DNA of 45,551 nucleotides from JANOBD01 sp031411495 (lineage in GTDB: Bacteria; Planctomycetota; Phycisphaerae; Tepidisphaerales; Tepidisphaeraceae): the NCBI GenBank assembly GCA_031411495.1, contig JANOBD010000142.1, forward strand, positions 1 to 45,551, read 5' to 3'. Each line of letters begins with the position of its first letter. Within the stretch, counting starts at the first letter, position 1. A program made the translations under genes and the position numbers. Positions 25,770-37,638 of the stretch are shown here, piece after piece. The notes beneath the pieces are model-generated. The model did no database searches. It worked only from the letters and a program-made list of their open reading frames with translations, and was not told the DNA's origin.

Positions 25770-26006
25770 GCGTTCCCTCGCCGCGGCTGATAACGCGCCG
25801 ATGTGAACTTAATGCGCATGTGCCGATCGCTGCCGCATATCACGTCCTTTGTTGCGGCGAAACCGGGCTTTCGCAGCGGTTCGCCCGTTCCAGAGGTGAT
25901 GGATCGCTGTCAACCGGTCGATGCAAGTCGGGAAAAGAGTGGCGGCGGGCTCTGACGGTCGAAACCGGCGAGGCCGCTCCTTCGCACATCCGGCGCCGCA
26001 ACGACC
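25770..26006. other. Intergenic: no gene seen
   Basis: 237 bp without a supportable gene; it should hold the promoter of the kinase operon, but I cannot point to clear -35/-10 boxes. Confidence 0.4.
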
Positions 26007-28457
26007 ATGTCCAACACCGAACTAGCCCTCGATCAACCCGGTCTTCAAGAAAGCCATGCGGATCTGGCCAGGCTTGGCGCCCGGCTGCGCGACACGCTCG
26101 ACACGATTCGGGAAGCAGTTTTCCAGATCGATGTCGATCGTCGCTGCATCTTTCTCAACGCCGCCTGGAGTGAAATCAGCGGGCAGTGCATTTCTGAGTC
26201 GCTCGGCGAACGGATCGAGTCGTTCTTCTGGGTCGAGGACCAAGCCACCGTCCGAAATCTGCTGCAACGAATACTGGACGGTGAAACCCAGAACTATTCG
26301 GCTGAACTGCGACTCACCCGCCGTGACGGCACGTTTACCTGGATCGAACTCCGGGCGCGCGTCGTCACCGACGAACTGGGACATGTGATCGGACTCAGCG
26401 GAACGATCCTCAACATCAATGAGCGGCGCCATACCGAGATGCGCCTCCGCGAAAGCGAATCGCTGTTCCGTACCGCGTTTGATCTGAGTCCCAACGGAAT
26501 CGCCATCTATGCGACCGACGGAAAGCTCACACAGTGCAACGTCGCGATGAGCGAACTGCTGGGCTACTCCGTGGGCCAACTCATGACGATGGACTTTCTG
26601 ATCGTTGTGAACCCCGACGATATCTCTCAAGCACGCAAGGCCATCCGCCGGGCGCAATCCGGGAAGGTTACCCGCGGCATAGAGCTTCGGTGCAAGAACC
26701 GCGAAGGCCAGATGATCTGGGTCGAGCTTTCCGCATCGCTGCTGGATTCCGATCCTGGAAAGGGGCTCGTCCTCTTACAGCTTCAGGATCTTTCCGACCG
26801 AAAGCAGGCGGAGACTGAGCTGCAATCGCAAAATCAGATTCTGTTCCACGCCAAAGGAATGCTGGAAGCGCAAAAGACGGAGCTGGATCAGCAGGCGGAG
26901 CAGCTTCAACTGGCCCGTCAGATTGCCGAGGATGCGAATCGCGGCAAGACCGAGTTCCTGGTGAATCTCAGCCACGAGATCCGCACACCGATGGCCACGA
27001 TCATCGGCTTCAGTGAACTGCTGCTGGGCAAAACGCAGACAGAGCAACTTCGTATCGACTGCGTCGAGGCGATCCGTCGAAGCGGACAGCATCTGCTCCA
27101 CATCGTCGATGACATCCTCGACATTGCACGGATCGAATCGGGTCGTCTGCAGCTGGAGTTTTCCGATGTGCAGATCACCACCATTGTTGAAGACGTGTTG
27201 ACCCTGCTGCGGATGCAGGCAATGGAGAAAAACATCCAGCTCAACTGCGAGTTCGCCGGCGAGATCCCGCCGCAGATCCGCAGCGATTCAGTGCGTCTCA
27301 AGCAAATCCTCTTGAATCTTCTGGGCAACGCCATCAAGTTCACGCACGAAGGTTCAGTGAAGATCCTGGTCGACATGAGCCAACCCAGCGCCTCGAACGG
27401 GCGGCGATATCTCCGGCTGATCGTTTCGGATACGGGCATCGGCATGTCACCTTCACACCGCGCAAGGCTGTTCCACGCATTTGAGCAGGGGAATGCGGAG
27501 CAGGCGCGCAAGTATGGCGGGGTCGGCCTGGGCCTGGTGATTACGCGACGGCTGGTGGAAATGCTTGGAGGCACAATCGAAGTGACGAGCCAGGAAGGGG
27601 TGGGCACCACGTTTGTCGTAACCCTCGACGTAGAAACGGCCCGCGCTGATGACGCCGGGGCCATCGGCAAGCGTATCGACCTCCCACCCCGGCCCAATGC
27701 CGACGAGGATTACCCGCCCCTGGCTGGACGCGTGCTGGTCGCTGAGGACGCGAAGGACAATCAGCGGCTGATCTCGTTCATTCTGCGCCGCTGCGGCCTC
27801 GATGTGGAGATTGCCGATAACGGCGCGCTCGCCGTCGTGGCGATCGAGTCCGCGATCGCGGCAAATACTCCATTTGATCTCGTGCTGATGGATATGAACA
27901 TGCCAGAAATGGATGGTTTTGCGGCCACGCGAGCTATACGTGAGATGAATCTGAGCGTACCCGTCGTTGCGCTTACAGCGCGGGCGATCGATGGCGATCG
28001 TGAGCGCTGCATCGCAGCCGGCTGCAACGAATACCTTTCCAAGCCGGTCGACCGCCGCGCATTGATCAAGCTCCTTTCCCGTCTCCTGCCTGCCAGCGCA
28101 TCGACCACCGGATCGACAAGTGCTGCGACTCCGGAGAGCAGGATTGTTTCGCGGCTGGCAGACGATCAAATGATGTGCGAGATCCTCCGGCAGTACATCG
28201 CAGAAATGCCCAACACCGTCACCAGGCTGGTGACTTCGCTCGCTGTGAACGATCTTAAGGCCGTGCACGCCGTGATGCACGAACTCAAAGGATCGGCGGG
28301 CGGATACGGTTTCGACGAGATCACGGCGCTTGCCAGCGCCGCGGAGGCCAGCATTCGCCTTGGTGCCGATCGTCATTACTGTGAAAAATCGGTGCTTGAT
28401 GTCATCAAGCTGATGCGCCGCGTGGTCGGCTATGACGTCAGCCAGGAGGCCGCATGA
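26007..28457 (+). CDS. Hybrid histidine kinase PAS-PAS-HisKA-HATPase-REC-Hpt
   Basis: An 816-residue cytoplasmic sensor kinase with no membrane segment. PAS 1 spans about 30-140 and PAS 2 about 150-268; a coiled coil (about 270-312) leads to HisKA with the phosphoacceptor His323 in NLSHEIRTPM. The HATPase has NLLGNAIKFT (N box, about 437-446), DTGIGM (475-480) and GVGLGLVITRRLVEMLGG. A receiver domain at about 575-690 has Asp629 in LVLMDMNMPEMDG and Lys679. An Hpt domain at about 715-805 has His758 in MHELKGSAGGYG. This is a complete four-step phosphorelay (His-Asp-His) that would pass phosphate to a separate response regulator. The gene overlaps a REC-GGDEF gene by 4 bp, its obvious target. 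Confidence 0.95.
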   Translation: MSNTELALDQPGLQESHADLARLGARLRDTLDTIREAVFQIDVDRRCIFLNAAWSEISGQCISESLGERIESFFWVEDQATVRNLLQRILDGETQNYSAELRLTRRDGTFTWIELRARVVTDELGHVIGLSGTILNINERRHTEMRLRESESLFRTAFDLSPNGIAIYATDGKLTQCNVAMSELLGYSVGQLMTMDFLIVVNPDDISQARKAIRRAQSGKVTRGIELRCKNREGQMIWVELSASLLDSDPGKGLVLLQLQDLSDRKQAETELQSQNQILFHAKGMLEAQKTELDQQAEQLQLARQIAEDANRGKTEFLVNLSHEIRTPMATIIGFSELLLGKTQTEQLRIDCVEAIRRSGQHLLHIVDDILDIARIESGRLQLEFSDVQITTIVEDVLTLLRMQAMEKNIQLNCEFAGEIPPQIRSDSVRLKQILLNLLGNAIKFTHEGSVKILVDMSQPSASNGRRYLRLIVSDTGIGMSPSHRARLFHAFEQGNAEQARKYGGVGLGLVITRRLVEMLGGTIEVTSQEGVGTTFVVTLDVETARADDAGAIGKRIDLPPRPNADEDYPPLAGRVLVAEDAKDNQRLISFILRRCGLDVEIADNGALAVVAIESAIAANTPFDLVLMDMNMPEMDGFAATRAIREMNLSVPVVALTARAIDGDRERCIAAGCNEYLSKPVDRRALIKLLSRLLPASASTTGSTSAATPESRIVSRLADDQMMCEILRQYIAEMPNTVTRLVTSLAVNDLKAVHAVMHELKGSAGGYGFDEITALASAAEASIRLGADRHYCEKSVLDVIKLMRRVVGYDVSQEAA

Positions 28458-29365
28458 ATTCGAGCGTATTAATCATCGACGACAGTGCCGCCGTGCATCG
28501 ACTGGTCGAGGTGTGGCTGCGCGCATTGAACGTCGAGTTTCATACTGCATTCGATGCCGAGGCAGGCATCGAAAAGGCACGCGCCGTCCGGCCGGATGTC
28601 ATCCTCCTCGACCTGAACCTCAAAGAGGGCAACGGGCTGGACCTTTGCCGGCGAATCAAGAGCGATCCGCTCATCTCGACGACGCCGGTCATTTTTCTAA
28701 CCGCCGAAACGCGCGTTGAAGAGAAGGTCAAGGCGCTCGACCTTGGCGGACTTGATTACATCGTGAAGCCGTTTCATCCCGCGGAGTTCCAGGCGCGCAT
28801 TCGCGTCGCCCTGCGAACGAAATACCTGCTCGATCTACTTTCGGATCGGGCGCGCATTGACGGCCTGACTGGACTCCATAACCGTGCGCTTTTCGACGAA
28901 CGCCTTGAAGCCGAGCTTTCTCAGGCGCGTCGCTACGGCGGACAGCTTTCGTGCATGATGATGGACATCGATCATTTCAAGAAGGTGAACGACACGTACG
29001 GCCACATCGTTGGAGATGAAGTGCTGCGGCACGTCGCGTCGACGCTGTCGCGCCGATGTCGGCGTGAAGACATCGTCTGTCGCTATGGCGGCGAAGAGTT
29101 CGCGGTATTGACCCCGAATGTCGGCCTGAACGGCGCGATTACGCTTGCCGAGGACATTCGCCAGCTCATCGGATCGCTTGAGCTCCGAAGTGCCGGGCAG
29201 ACGATCAGCGTGACGTGCAGTTTCGGCGTCGCGGAGTTCGGCGTCGACCAGACCATCCCGCTCGCCGAGCGCGCCGACGAGGCGCTCTACTTCGCCAAAC
29301 ACAGCGGTCGCAACCGAGTCTGCCCCGAGCAGCGGTTTCGCGAGATGCCCGCCCGCGTCGGATGA
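28454..29365 (+). CDS. Response regulator with GGDEF domain (diguanylate cyclase)
   Basis: A 303-residue REC-GGDEF protein of the PleD/WspR kind. The receiver has acidic DD at 9-10, phosphoacceptor Asp53 in VILLDLNLKEG and Lys105 in YIVKPF. The cyclase domain (about 135-295) has DGLTGLHNRALFDERL, DIDHFKKVNDTYGH and the active-site GGEEF at 212-216. The I-site RxxD (Arg203, Asp206) lies the canonical five residues before it, so product inhibition by c-di-GMP is expected. It should make c-di-GMP from two GTP when phosphorylated by the kinase encoded upstream, to which it is coupled by a 4-bp overlap (ATGA). Targets of the c-di-GMP signal are not evident in the window. Confidence 0.95.
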   Translation: MNSSVLIIDDSAAVHRLVEVWLRALNVEFHTAFDAEAGIEKARAVRPDVILLDLNLKEGNGLDLCRRIKSDPLISTTPVIFLTAETRVEEKVKALDLGGLDYIVKPFHPAEFQARIRVALRTKYLLDLLSDRARIDGLTGLHNRALFDERLEAELSQARRYGGQLSCMMMDIDHFKKVNDTYGHIVGDEVLRHVASTLSRRCRREDIVCRYGGEEFAVLTPNVGLNGAITLAEDIRQLIGSLELRSAGQTISVTCSFGVAEFGVDQTIPLAERADEALYFAKHSGRNRVCPEQRFREMPARVG

Positions 29366-29559
29366 TCATTTCTCTCTTGATTCTGTGCTGTTCCGCATTG
29401 CGGCATAAGTTCGCAATGTGACGAATGGCATTGCACATGCATTTCTGCGCGAGTCTCCATCTCGTGCCTGTTGTCGATTGCGTAGCATTACGGTACGTCG
29501 CTTGTGCAACGGCGATCTTCACTGGTGCGTGATCTGTTGGCGTGAGCGCGTCGCCGGGA

Positions 29560-29979
29560 TCATTCCGGTACGACCGCGTCGGCTTCGATTTCGATCAATG
29601 CGGCGTCGTCGATCAGTTTGGCCACACCCAGCAGCGTCGTGGCCGGGCGGATCTCGCCGAAGATGTTGCCATGGACCTTGGCGATCGCTTCCCACTTCTC
29701 AATCTGGGTCGTGTAGATGCGGGTTCGGATCACGTGTCGGACATCCGAGCCAAGTGCATGAAGGGCGGCGAGGATGATATCGAGCGAGCGGCGCGTCTGT
29801 TCGCCGATGTCGGGCGAATAGGTGCCGTCCGCGTTGATTCCGACCGTTCCGGTGACCGCGATGAGGTTGCCGCTGCGGACCGCCCGTGAGTAGCCCATCA
29901 GCGGTTCCCACTTCGAGCCCGTGCTGACACAAGTGCGGCCGAATCGTTCCTGCGAGGTGAGATTGATTGGATTGTTCAC
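29560..29979 (-). CDS. Rid (YjgF/YER057c/UK114) family protein
   Basis: A 139-residue Rid-fold protein, normally a trimer. LMGYSRAVRSGNLIAVTGTVG and the closing ATTLLGVAKLIDDAALIEIEA are family-typical. RidA proper hydrolyses reactive enamines and imines and needs an Arg in the phrase PAR(S/T)xVxVAxL; here the aligned phrase is PATTLLGVAKL with Thr instead. That places it with Rid subfamilies lacking the catalytic Arg, whose roles differ or are unknown. It stands alone, divergent from a methyltransferase gene. The ATG gives the expected length, and no extension is needed. Confidence 0.85.
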   Translation of the reverse strand: MNNPINLTSQERFGRTCVSTGSKWEPLMGYSRAVRSGNLIAVTGTVGINADGTYSPDIGEQTRRSLDIILAALHALGSDVRHVIRTRIYTTQIEKWEAIAKVHGNIFGEIRPATTLLGVAKLIDDAALIEIEADAVVPE

Positions 29980-30197
29980 GCCCTATTTGTATTCGAAACC
30001 GGCCGGAAGCCGATCGGATTCTGAGATTTTTCTTCCAGGCTTGCGGGTGACTCCGGTCGCGAAATCGGCGGCGACGCCGACATCTAAATGAACTCAACGC
30101 GCGAAATGGTTCGTGGAGCGTCTAAAGGATTCATTGCCCAGGTTCACCGGAATTCGTAAAGTTCATTTTTTCGCGAAATCCGGCGACAAGGAATGAA
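29980..30197. promoter_or_regulatory. Divergent intergenic region (Rid / methyltransferase)
   Basis: 218 bp between two divergent genes, so promoters for both must lie here or overlap. The segment near 30150-30172 is locally AT-rich (GTTCATTTTTTCGCG). No convincing -35/-10 pair could be fixed by eye. Confidence 0.35.
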
Positions 30198-30806
30198 ATG
30201 AGCGAGCAGGAGAAAACGCGTCGGGTGTTGAACGTCGGTGGCCACTCCAGGGAGATCGCGCTGCCGCCTCAATTCGCGTCATTCGAGCATCTGATGCTGG
30301 ACATCGATCCCGCCACGTCGCCGGATATCTGCTGTGATGCGCGGTTGCTCGGCACACTCGAGATCGGGCAGTTTGACGCCATCTACTGTTCCCACAACCT
30401 CGAGCATTATTACCGCCACGATGTGCGCGACGTGCTTTCCGGATTCCTCCACGTGTTGAAGGAAGGCGGCTTCGTATACGCGATCGTTCCCGACGTCATG
30501 GAACTGATGACCGTTACCGTTCAGAATGGTTTGGACATCGATGATGTGCTGTATCAATCCGCGGCGGGCCCGATCATGGTGCAGGATGTGCTTTACGGTT
30601 ACAGCGTAGAAATCGAGCGGCGCGGTGCCGACTTCTTCGCGCACAAGACTGCCTTCTCGAAGAAGTCTTTGTCGGCGGCATTCAAGCGAGCGGGGTTCTC
30701 GATCGTTTACAGCAAGGCCGAGAACCTGGAGGTCACCTCGATCGCGTTCAAGGGCAAGCCAGATCCAGAGAGCCTGGCGCTCTTCCAGCTGCAGCCGCAA
30801 AAATGA
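30198..30806 (+). CDS. SAM-dependent methyltransferase (type 11-like)
   Basis: A 202-residue protein with a compact methyltransferase plan. VLNVGGHSREIALPP stands at the motif I position but in an unusual form, close to the VLNVGG start of small methyltransferases found with glycosyltransferases. MLDIDPATSPDICCDARLL, FDAIYCSHNLEHYYRHDV (the EH of type 11 enzymes) and GFLHVLKEGGFVYAIVPD follow. Such proteins are often annotated with sugar or LPS modification, but the acceptor here is unknown and no other glycan gene is next to it. ATG 30198 lies after a short AAGGA box. A strong terminator follows 33 bp later. Confidence 0.8.
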   Translation: MSEQEKTRRVLNVGGHSREIALPPQFASFEHLMLDIDPATSPDICCDARLLGTLEIGQFDAIYCSHNLEHYYRHDVRDVLSGFLHVLKEGGFVYAIVPDVMELMTVTVQNGLDIDDVLYQSAAGPIMVQDVLYGYSVEIERRGADFFAHKTAFSKKSLSAAFKRAGFSIVYSKAENLEVTSIAFKGKPDPESLALFQLQPQK

Positions 30807-30838
30807 TTTCGCCGACCGCACATACTTTTAGAAAAGAA

Positions 30839-30874
30839 GGGGTGGCGATTTGAATCGCCACCCCTCACCGTTTT
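30839..30874. terminator. Bidirectional rho-independent terminator
   Basis: GGGGTGGCGATT (30839-30850) pairs perfectly with AATCGCCACCCC (30853-30864). A T-run follows on the plus strand (CCGTTTT) and TTCTTTTCT on the minus strand. It separates the methyltransferase from the convergent hppA. Confidence 0.88.
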
Positions 30875-30888
30875 GAGAACACGACGTC

Positions 30889-33423
<2,535 letters not shown>

Positions 33424-33623
33424 AAGGGTGTGATCTCCCTGAATTGACTTGTGTACGGACGTGAGAGCTGACGGGGCTTGCGTGCCGTACGGGGTATTGT
33501 TCTCTCCGCGGTGCGAATGATACCGATGAGCCCATCGGACTCAATGAACCGGTGGGTCTGATGCGACAACTATTCCGCGTGTATCATTATCGACCAGCGG
33601 CAAGGCGCGCGTGCAACAGTTCG

Positions 33624-34094
33624 TCAGGAAACCGCACGCTTCTTGACAACCAGCATGGCACGTAAATGACGGATCTGCCCGTTGTGGTACACGTCGTGGC
33701 TTGCGACGCCATGCAATAAGCGAAGGGTCCGTCCCTCGCTCAGTTTCGACTCGGACAGCGACTTCACCTGCTCGATCAGCGTTTGCTGCAGCTCGCGCAG
33801 ATAGGAGATGATCGCCTTCCATTCCGATTCCGAGGCAGGCGAAATCTGCCGGGGCCAGTTCGCGCCTGGGTATCGGAACTTGAGCGACTTGTCGCCGGTA
33901 ATGCGCCGGATGGCGACGTATTTCCAAAACGCGGCGTGATGCGCCTGTTGGTAGATCGTCTTGAGCGCTGGGAGTTTGCTTCCCGCGAGCCTGTAATCGG
34001 ACTTACGCAGCGCCGTGAGCAGGTTGCCGCCGTACCAGCCCGCACCGTCGAAGTTGCATCTGATGAGATCGAGCAAAACGTCTCGCGCGGTCAT
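33624..34094 (-). CDS. DinB-like (DinB_2/YfiT superfamily) protein
   Basis: A 156-residue four-helix protein of the DinB/YfiT superfamily, usually metal-binding and sometimes a thiol-dependent transferase. Candidate metal ligands are the His in YQQAHHAAFWKY and the pair in HDVYHNGQIRHLR, matching the spaced His triad. GANWPRQ in the middle is common in planctomycete members. No substrate can be named; bacterial DinB proteins are often stress-induced. It ends 200 bp upstream of the hppA start on the same strand and begins 32 bp after the aldo/keto reductase gene, so it is probably cotranscribed with that gene. Confidence 0.8.
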   Translation of the reverse strand: MTARDVLLDLIRCNFDGAGWYGGNLLTALRKSDYRLAGSKLPALKTIYQQAHHAAFWKYVAIRRITGDKSLKFRYPGANWPRQISPASESEWKAIISYLRELQQTLIEQVKSLSESKLSEGRTLRLLHGVASHDVYHNGQIRHLRAMLVVKKRAVS

Positions 34095-34126
34095 GGTCCT
34101 CTCTCCTCACCGCTGGGGCATTTCCA

Positions 34127-35107
34127 CTACCCGTGCAGCGTCTGCTGGACAAACTTCACATCGTCGGCACTCAAATACCGGCCCGCAGCGCCCGCGTTCG
34201 CGCTCGCCTGGCGATCGTTGCGGAAGCCGGGGATGACGCAGCACACATTCGGCATCGCCAGGACGTAGTTGAGCGCCATTCCAACCAGATCCTTGGTCTC
34301 CTTGCCAAAGCGAGCCTTGAGCTTCTCGATCTTCGGCTCGAGCTTGGCGAGGTTCTCGGAGCCAAAGCCCTTGTTGCCTTTGCGGATGTCGCCGCTCTCG
34401 AATGAAGGGGGCGCCTTGGGATCGTATTTGCCAAGCAGCAATCCTTGCGCGAGCGGGCTGAACGCCACGAAACTGAGCTTGTGCTCGACCATCAACTTCG
34501 GAAGCATGTTGCCCGGACGGATGAACTTGTCGTCCATCGCGTGCGCCCAGCTCTGCAGCACGACCGGCTTCACGACAGGGATCGTCTTGGCGAAATCGCC
34601 CTCGCTATACGCACTCTGGCCGATATGACGGATCTTGCCCTCCTTCTTGAGCGCGTGAACCGTCTCCGCCGCCTCCGGGAGGAACTTGTCCTTCTCGCCG
34701 AAGCTGCCGTGATGGAGGTAGTAGATGTCGATGTAGTCGCGCTTGAGGTTTTTGAGCGACTGTTCGCACTGGTGGCGGATGTGGAGCTTGTCGAAGGCGT
34801 GCTCGGCCGTGCCGGGGAAGTGGCCGACCTTGGTGGCGATGATCTGGTCGGTCGTTTTCACGCCCAGTCGATCGAAGCAGCGGGCGAGCATGCGTTCCGC
34901 CCGGCCGTTGCCGTAGACGTCGGCGTTGTCCCAGTGGTTGACGCCGGCATCGAGGCCCACCTTGATGGCGGAGGTGATTTCGTCCTCGTTGACGTTCGCC
35001 CAGCCGTTGGGGTTGCCGTCGACAAAGTTCAGGCCGCCCATGGTCCAGCAGCCGAAGGAGATTTCAGAGACTTTGAGTTCGGTGGTTCCGACTTGTCGGT
35101 AGTTCAT
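34127..35107 (-). CDS. Aldo/keto reductase
   Basis: A 326-residue NADPH-dependent (beta/alpha)8 oxidoreductase that reduces aldehydes or ketones to alcohols. The catalytic tetrad is visible: Asp and Tyr in WDNADVYGNGRAERML, Lys in IIATKVGHF and His in DIYYLHHGSFGEKD. The start MNYRQVGTTELKVSEISFGC is the usual strand-1 and hairpin of the family; the frame is open upstream to 35248, but those residues do not belong to it. FSPLAQGLLLGKYDP and VIPGFRN near the C-terminus bind the cofactor. The likely downstream partner is the DinB-like gene. Substrate unknown. Confidence 0.92.
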   Translation of the reverse strand: MNYRQVGTTELKVSEISFGCWTMGGLNFVDGNPNGWANVNEDEITSAIKVGLDAGVNHWDNADVYGNGRAERMLARCFDRLGVKTTDQIIATKVGHFPGTAEHAFDKLHIRHQCEQSLKNLKRDYIDIYYLHHGSFGEKDKFLPEAAETVHALKKEGKIRHIGQSAYSEGDFAKTIPVVKPVVLQSWAHAMDDKFIRPGNMLPKLMVEHKLSFVAFSPLAQGLLLGKYDPKAPPSFESGDIRKGNKGFGSENLAKLEPKIEKLKARFGKETKDLVGMALNYVLAMPNVCCVIPGFRNDRQASANAGAAGRYLSADDVKFVQQTLHG

Positions 35108-35116
35108 AGCCGTAAG

Positions 35117-35150
35117 GTTTACCACGAAGCCGCAGAGGGACGAAGAATCC
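35117..35150. repeat. Half-site of a palindromic repeat (ACCACGAAG type)
   Basis: ACCACGAAGCCGCAGAGGGA and then CGAAGAAT resemble one arm of the dispersed ACCACRGAGRCACRGAG palindromes such as the full copy at 36632. The second arm is not seen here, so it is probably a fossil. Confidence 0.35.
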
Positions 35151-35264
35151 TTGCGCGGCGGCGAACGCCGATTCGCAAACTGGCGAAGAATTCTGTTGGT
35201 CGGCCTGGAGTTGGTCGGCAGAATGTATCGGGAAGGATCAAGACGCATCTGGCGCGGAGGATCC

Positions 35265-35633
35265 GTGACTGAACGAGCCGATCAAGCTGTCGTCGAACCG
35301 CCCGTCGTCCCCGTCGAGCCTGCGAAGAAGACGAGGCCGCGGCCGAGCACGCGCGTGAAGACGTTACCGCCGCACGCGGTGATCCTCCACAACGATCCTG
35401 TGAATGGGATGGACTACGTCGTCGGCGTGTTGATGAAGGTGTTCAAGTACAACGCCCTGCGCTGCATCCGCCTGATGCTGGTCGCGCATTTTCGCGGCCG
35501 AGTGATCGTCTGGTCGGGTTCGCTGGAGGTCGCCGAGTTGAAGGCGGAGCAGATTCGATCCGCCGGGCCGGACCCGCGGGCGATGACGCGCGGAGCACAG
35601 CGGCTGAAAGTATCGGTTGAAAAGCTGCCTTGA
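35265..35633 (+). CDS. clpS: ATP-dependent Clp protease adaptor ClpS
   Basis: ClpS binds N-degron proteins (N-terminal Leu, Phe, Tyr or Trp) and delivers them to ClpA/ClpC with ClpP. GTG 35265 with GGAGG five bases upstream gives 122 residues; the first 40 are Pro/Val/Lys-rich and probably a flexible tail that inserts into the Clp pore. The core has PPHAVILHNDPVNGMDYVV (family NDxxNxM/TF loop), MLVAHFRGRVIVWSGSLEVA with the conserved His, and ELKAEQI. The second Asp of the classical NDD motif is Pro, as in many non-proteobacterial ClpS. clpA/clpP are not in the window; bpt at 42254 works in the same pathway. Confidence 0.92.
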   Translation: MTERADQAVVEPPVVPVEPAKKTRPRPSTRVKTLPPHAVILHNDPVNGMDYVVGVLMKVFKYNALRCIRLMLVAHFRGRVIVWSGSLEVAELKAEQIRSAGPDPRAMTRGAQRLKVSVEKLP

Positions 35634-35720
35634 GCCGTTGATCTGCAAGAATCTGTGTTCGAATGGACGTGAGCCTCACCAGAGACGGCCGTCCTGCGCG
35701 ATTGGTCAGGCAAACGAAGA

Positions 35721-35755
35721 CGCGAGGCCGGTGAAGGCCTCGCGTTTCTATGTTT
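35721..35755. terminator. Terminator between clpS and tsf
   Basis: CGCGAGGCC (35721-35729) pairs with GGCCTCGCG (35736-35744) across GGTGAA; TTTCTATGTTT follows on the plus strand and TCTTCGTTT on the minus strand. It can end both convergent transcripts. Confidence 0.85.
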
Positions 35756-35777
35756 GAGAGTCCAATTCGAATTGCAA

Positions 35778-36596
35778 TCAGCCCACGCCTATTTCGAGCC
35801 GGACGTAGTCGACGAGCGTGACGCCTGCCTTCTGGAGCATGGCATTAACGCTGCCACTGAACTTCTCACCGTTGATGAAGTCCTGCTCGCCCAGCACGCG
35901 CTCTTTGAAGAATGCATTGAGCTTTCCATCGGCGATCTTCTCGGCGATGTTCTGGGGCTTGCCGGTCGCTTTCGCGGCTTCGACGGCGAGTTCCTTTTCC
36001 TTGGCGACGAGATCGGCCGGCACGGCGTCGCGTGTCAGACCCAGCGCCATCGGCTTGAATGCGGTGATGTGCATGGCGAGATCATTGACCATCTCATCCG
36101 TCACATTGCCGCTGGCGCTGACCAGCACGCCGATCTTCCCGGTGACCGAGTAGAGGTACGTGCCGACCTTGCCGGCGGGGTTAGAGAGCACCTTGCTGCG
36201 GCCGAGCGTGACGTTTTCGCCGGTCGCTTGTGCGACGGAGACGAGCGTGTCCTTGATGCCGGCCTCGTTGGCAAGATCGGCCTTCGGGTTTGCGAGCAGT
36301 GTCTCGGCGGCCTGCTTGAGAACTTTCTGGATCGAGTCTGAACGTGCAGTGAAGTCGGTGTTGCAGAGCACTTCGACAACGGCGCCGGTCTTGCCGTCGG
36401 CACTCTTGGCGACGTAAACGCGGCCTTCGGTGGCGGCGCGAGCGGCGACGCTCGACTTCACGCCCTTCTTGCGAAGCGCTTCGAGCGCGGCGTTGATGTC
36501 GCCGTTGGCTTCGACGAGCGTCGCCTTGCATTCGTTCATGCCCAGCCCGGTGCGCTGGCGGAGTTCATTGACAAGTTGTGCGGTAATGGCGGCCAT
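35778..36596 (-). CDS. tsf: Translation elongation factor Ts
   Basis: EF-Ts exchanges GDP for GTP on EF-Tu. The 272-residue protein starts ITAQLVNELRQRTGLGMNEC, the family's UBA-like N-terminal domain, then NGDINAALEALRKKG, and the core domain has the conserved NTDF motif with Cys in front (VLCNTDFTARSD) that inserts into EF-Tu, followed by an insertion-free dimerisation part. GAGG lies before ATG 36596. It follows rpsB as usual, but the 141-bp spacer contains a palindromic repeat (36632-36717). It ends at the terminator shared with clpS. Confidence 0.96.
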   Translation of the reverse strand: MAAITAQLVNELRQRTGLGMNECKATLVEANGDINAALEALRKKGVKSSVAARAATEGRVYVAKSADGKTGAVVEVLCNTDFTARSDSIQKVLKQAAETLLANPKADLANEAGIKDTLVSVAQATGENVTLGRSKVLSNPAGKVGTYLYSVTGKIGVLVSASGNVTDEMVNDLAMHITAFKPMALGLTRDAVPADLVAKEKELAVEAAKATGKPQNIAEKIADGKLNAFFKERVLGEQDFINGEKFSGSVNAMLQKAGVTLVDYVRLEIGVG

Positions 36597-36631
36597 AGTT
36601 GCCTCGTAGCAAATCAGATCGAAAGAGAGAA

Positions 36632-36717
36632 CAGCCACAGAGACGCAGAGAACACAGAGCGTTCAGAGAGGTCAAATCCAAGGTGATTCCCTCTGTGCTC
36701 TCTGTGTCTCTGTGGCT
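36632..36717. repeat. AGCCACAGAGAC palindrome between rpsB and tsf
   Basis: AGCCACAGAGACGCAGAGAA then CACAGAG (36633-36659) is matched by the reverse complement of CTCTGTGCTCTCTGTGTCTC then TGTGGCT (36691-36716), about 27-bp arms with two mismatches and a 31-bp spacer. From memory, elements of this look are widely dispersed in planctomycetes and other large genomes. Confidence 0.85.
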
Positions 36718-36737
36718 TTAAACAGAGACGATTCGAG

Positions 36738-37610
<873 letters not shown>

Positions 37611-37616
37611 CGAAAA

Positions 37617-37638
37617 CTCCTGTCCCGAAAAACGGGAC
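37617..37638 (-). promoter_or_regulatory. Leader hairpin abutting the rpsB ribosome site
   Basis: On the minus strand GTCCCG-TTTTT-CGGGAC (37638-37622) is a perfect 6-bp stem with a T5 loop, directly followed by AGGAG, the rpsB ribosome site. Stacking this close suggests translational control, as S2 is autoregulated in other bacteria; the role here is inferred. Confidence 0.55.
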
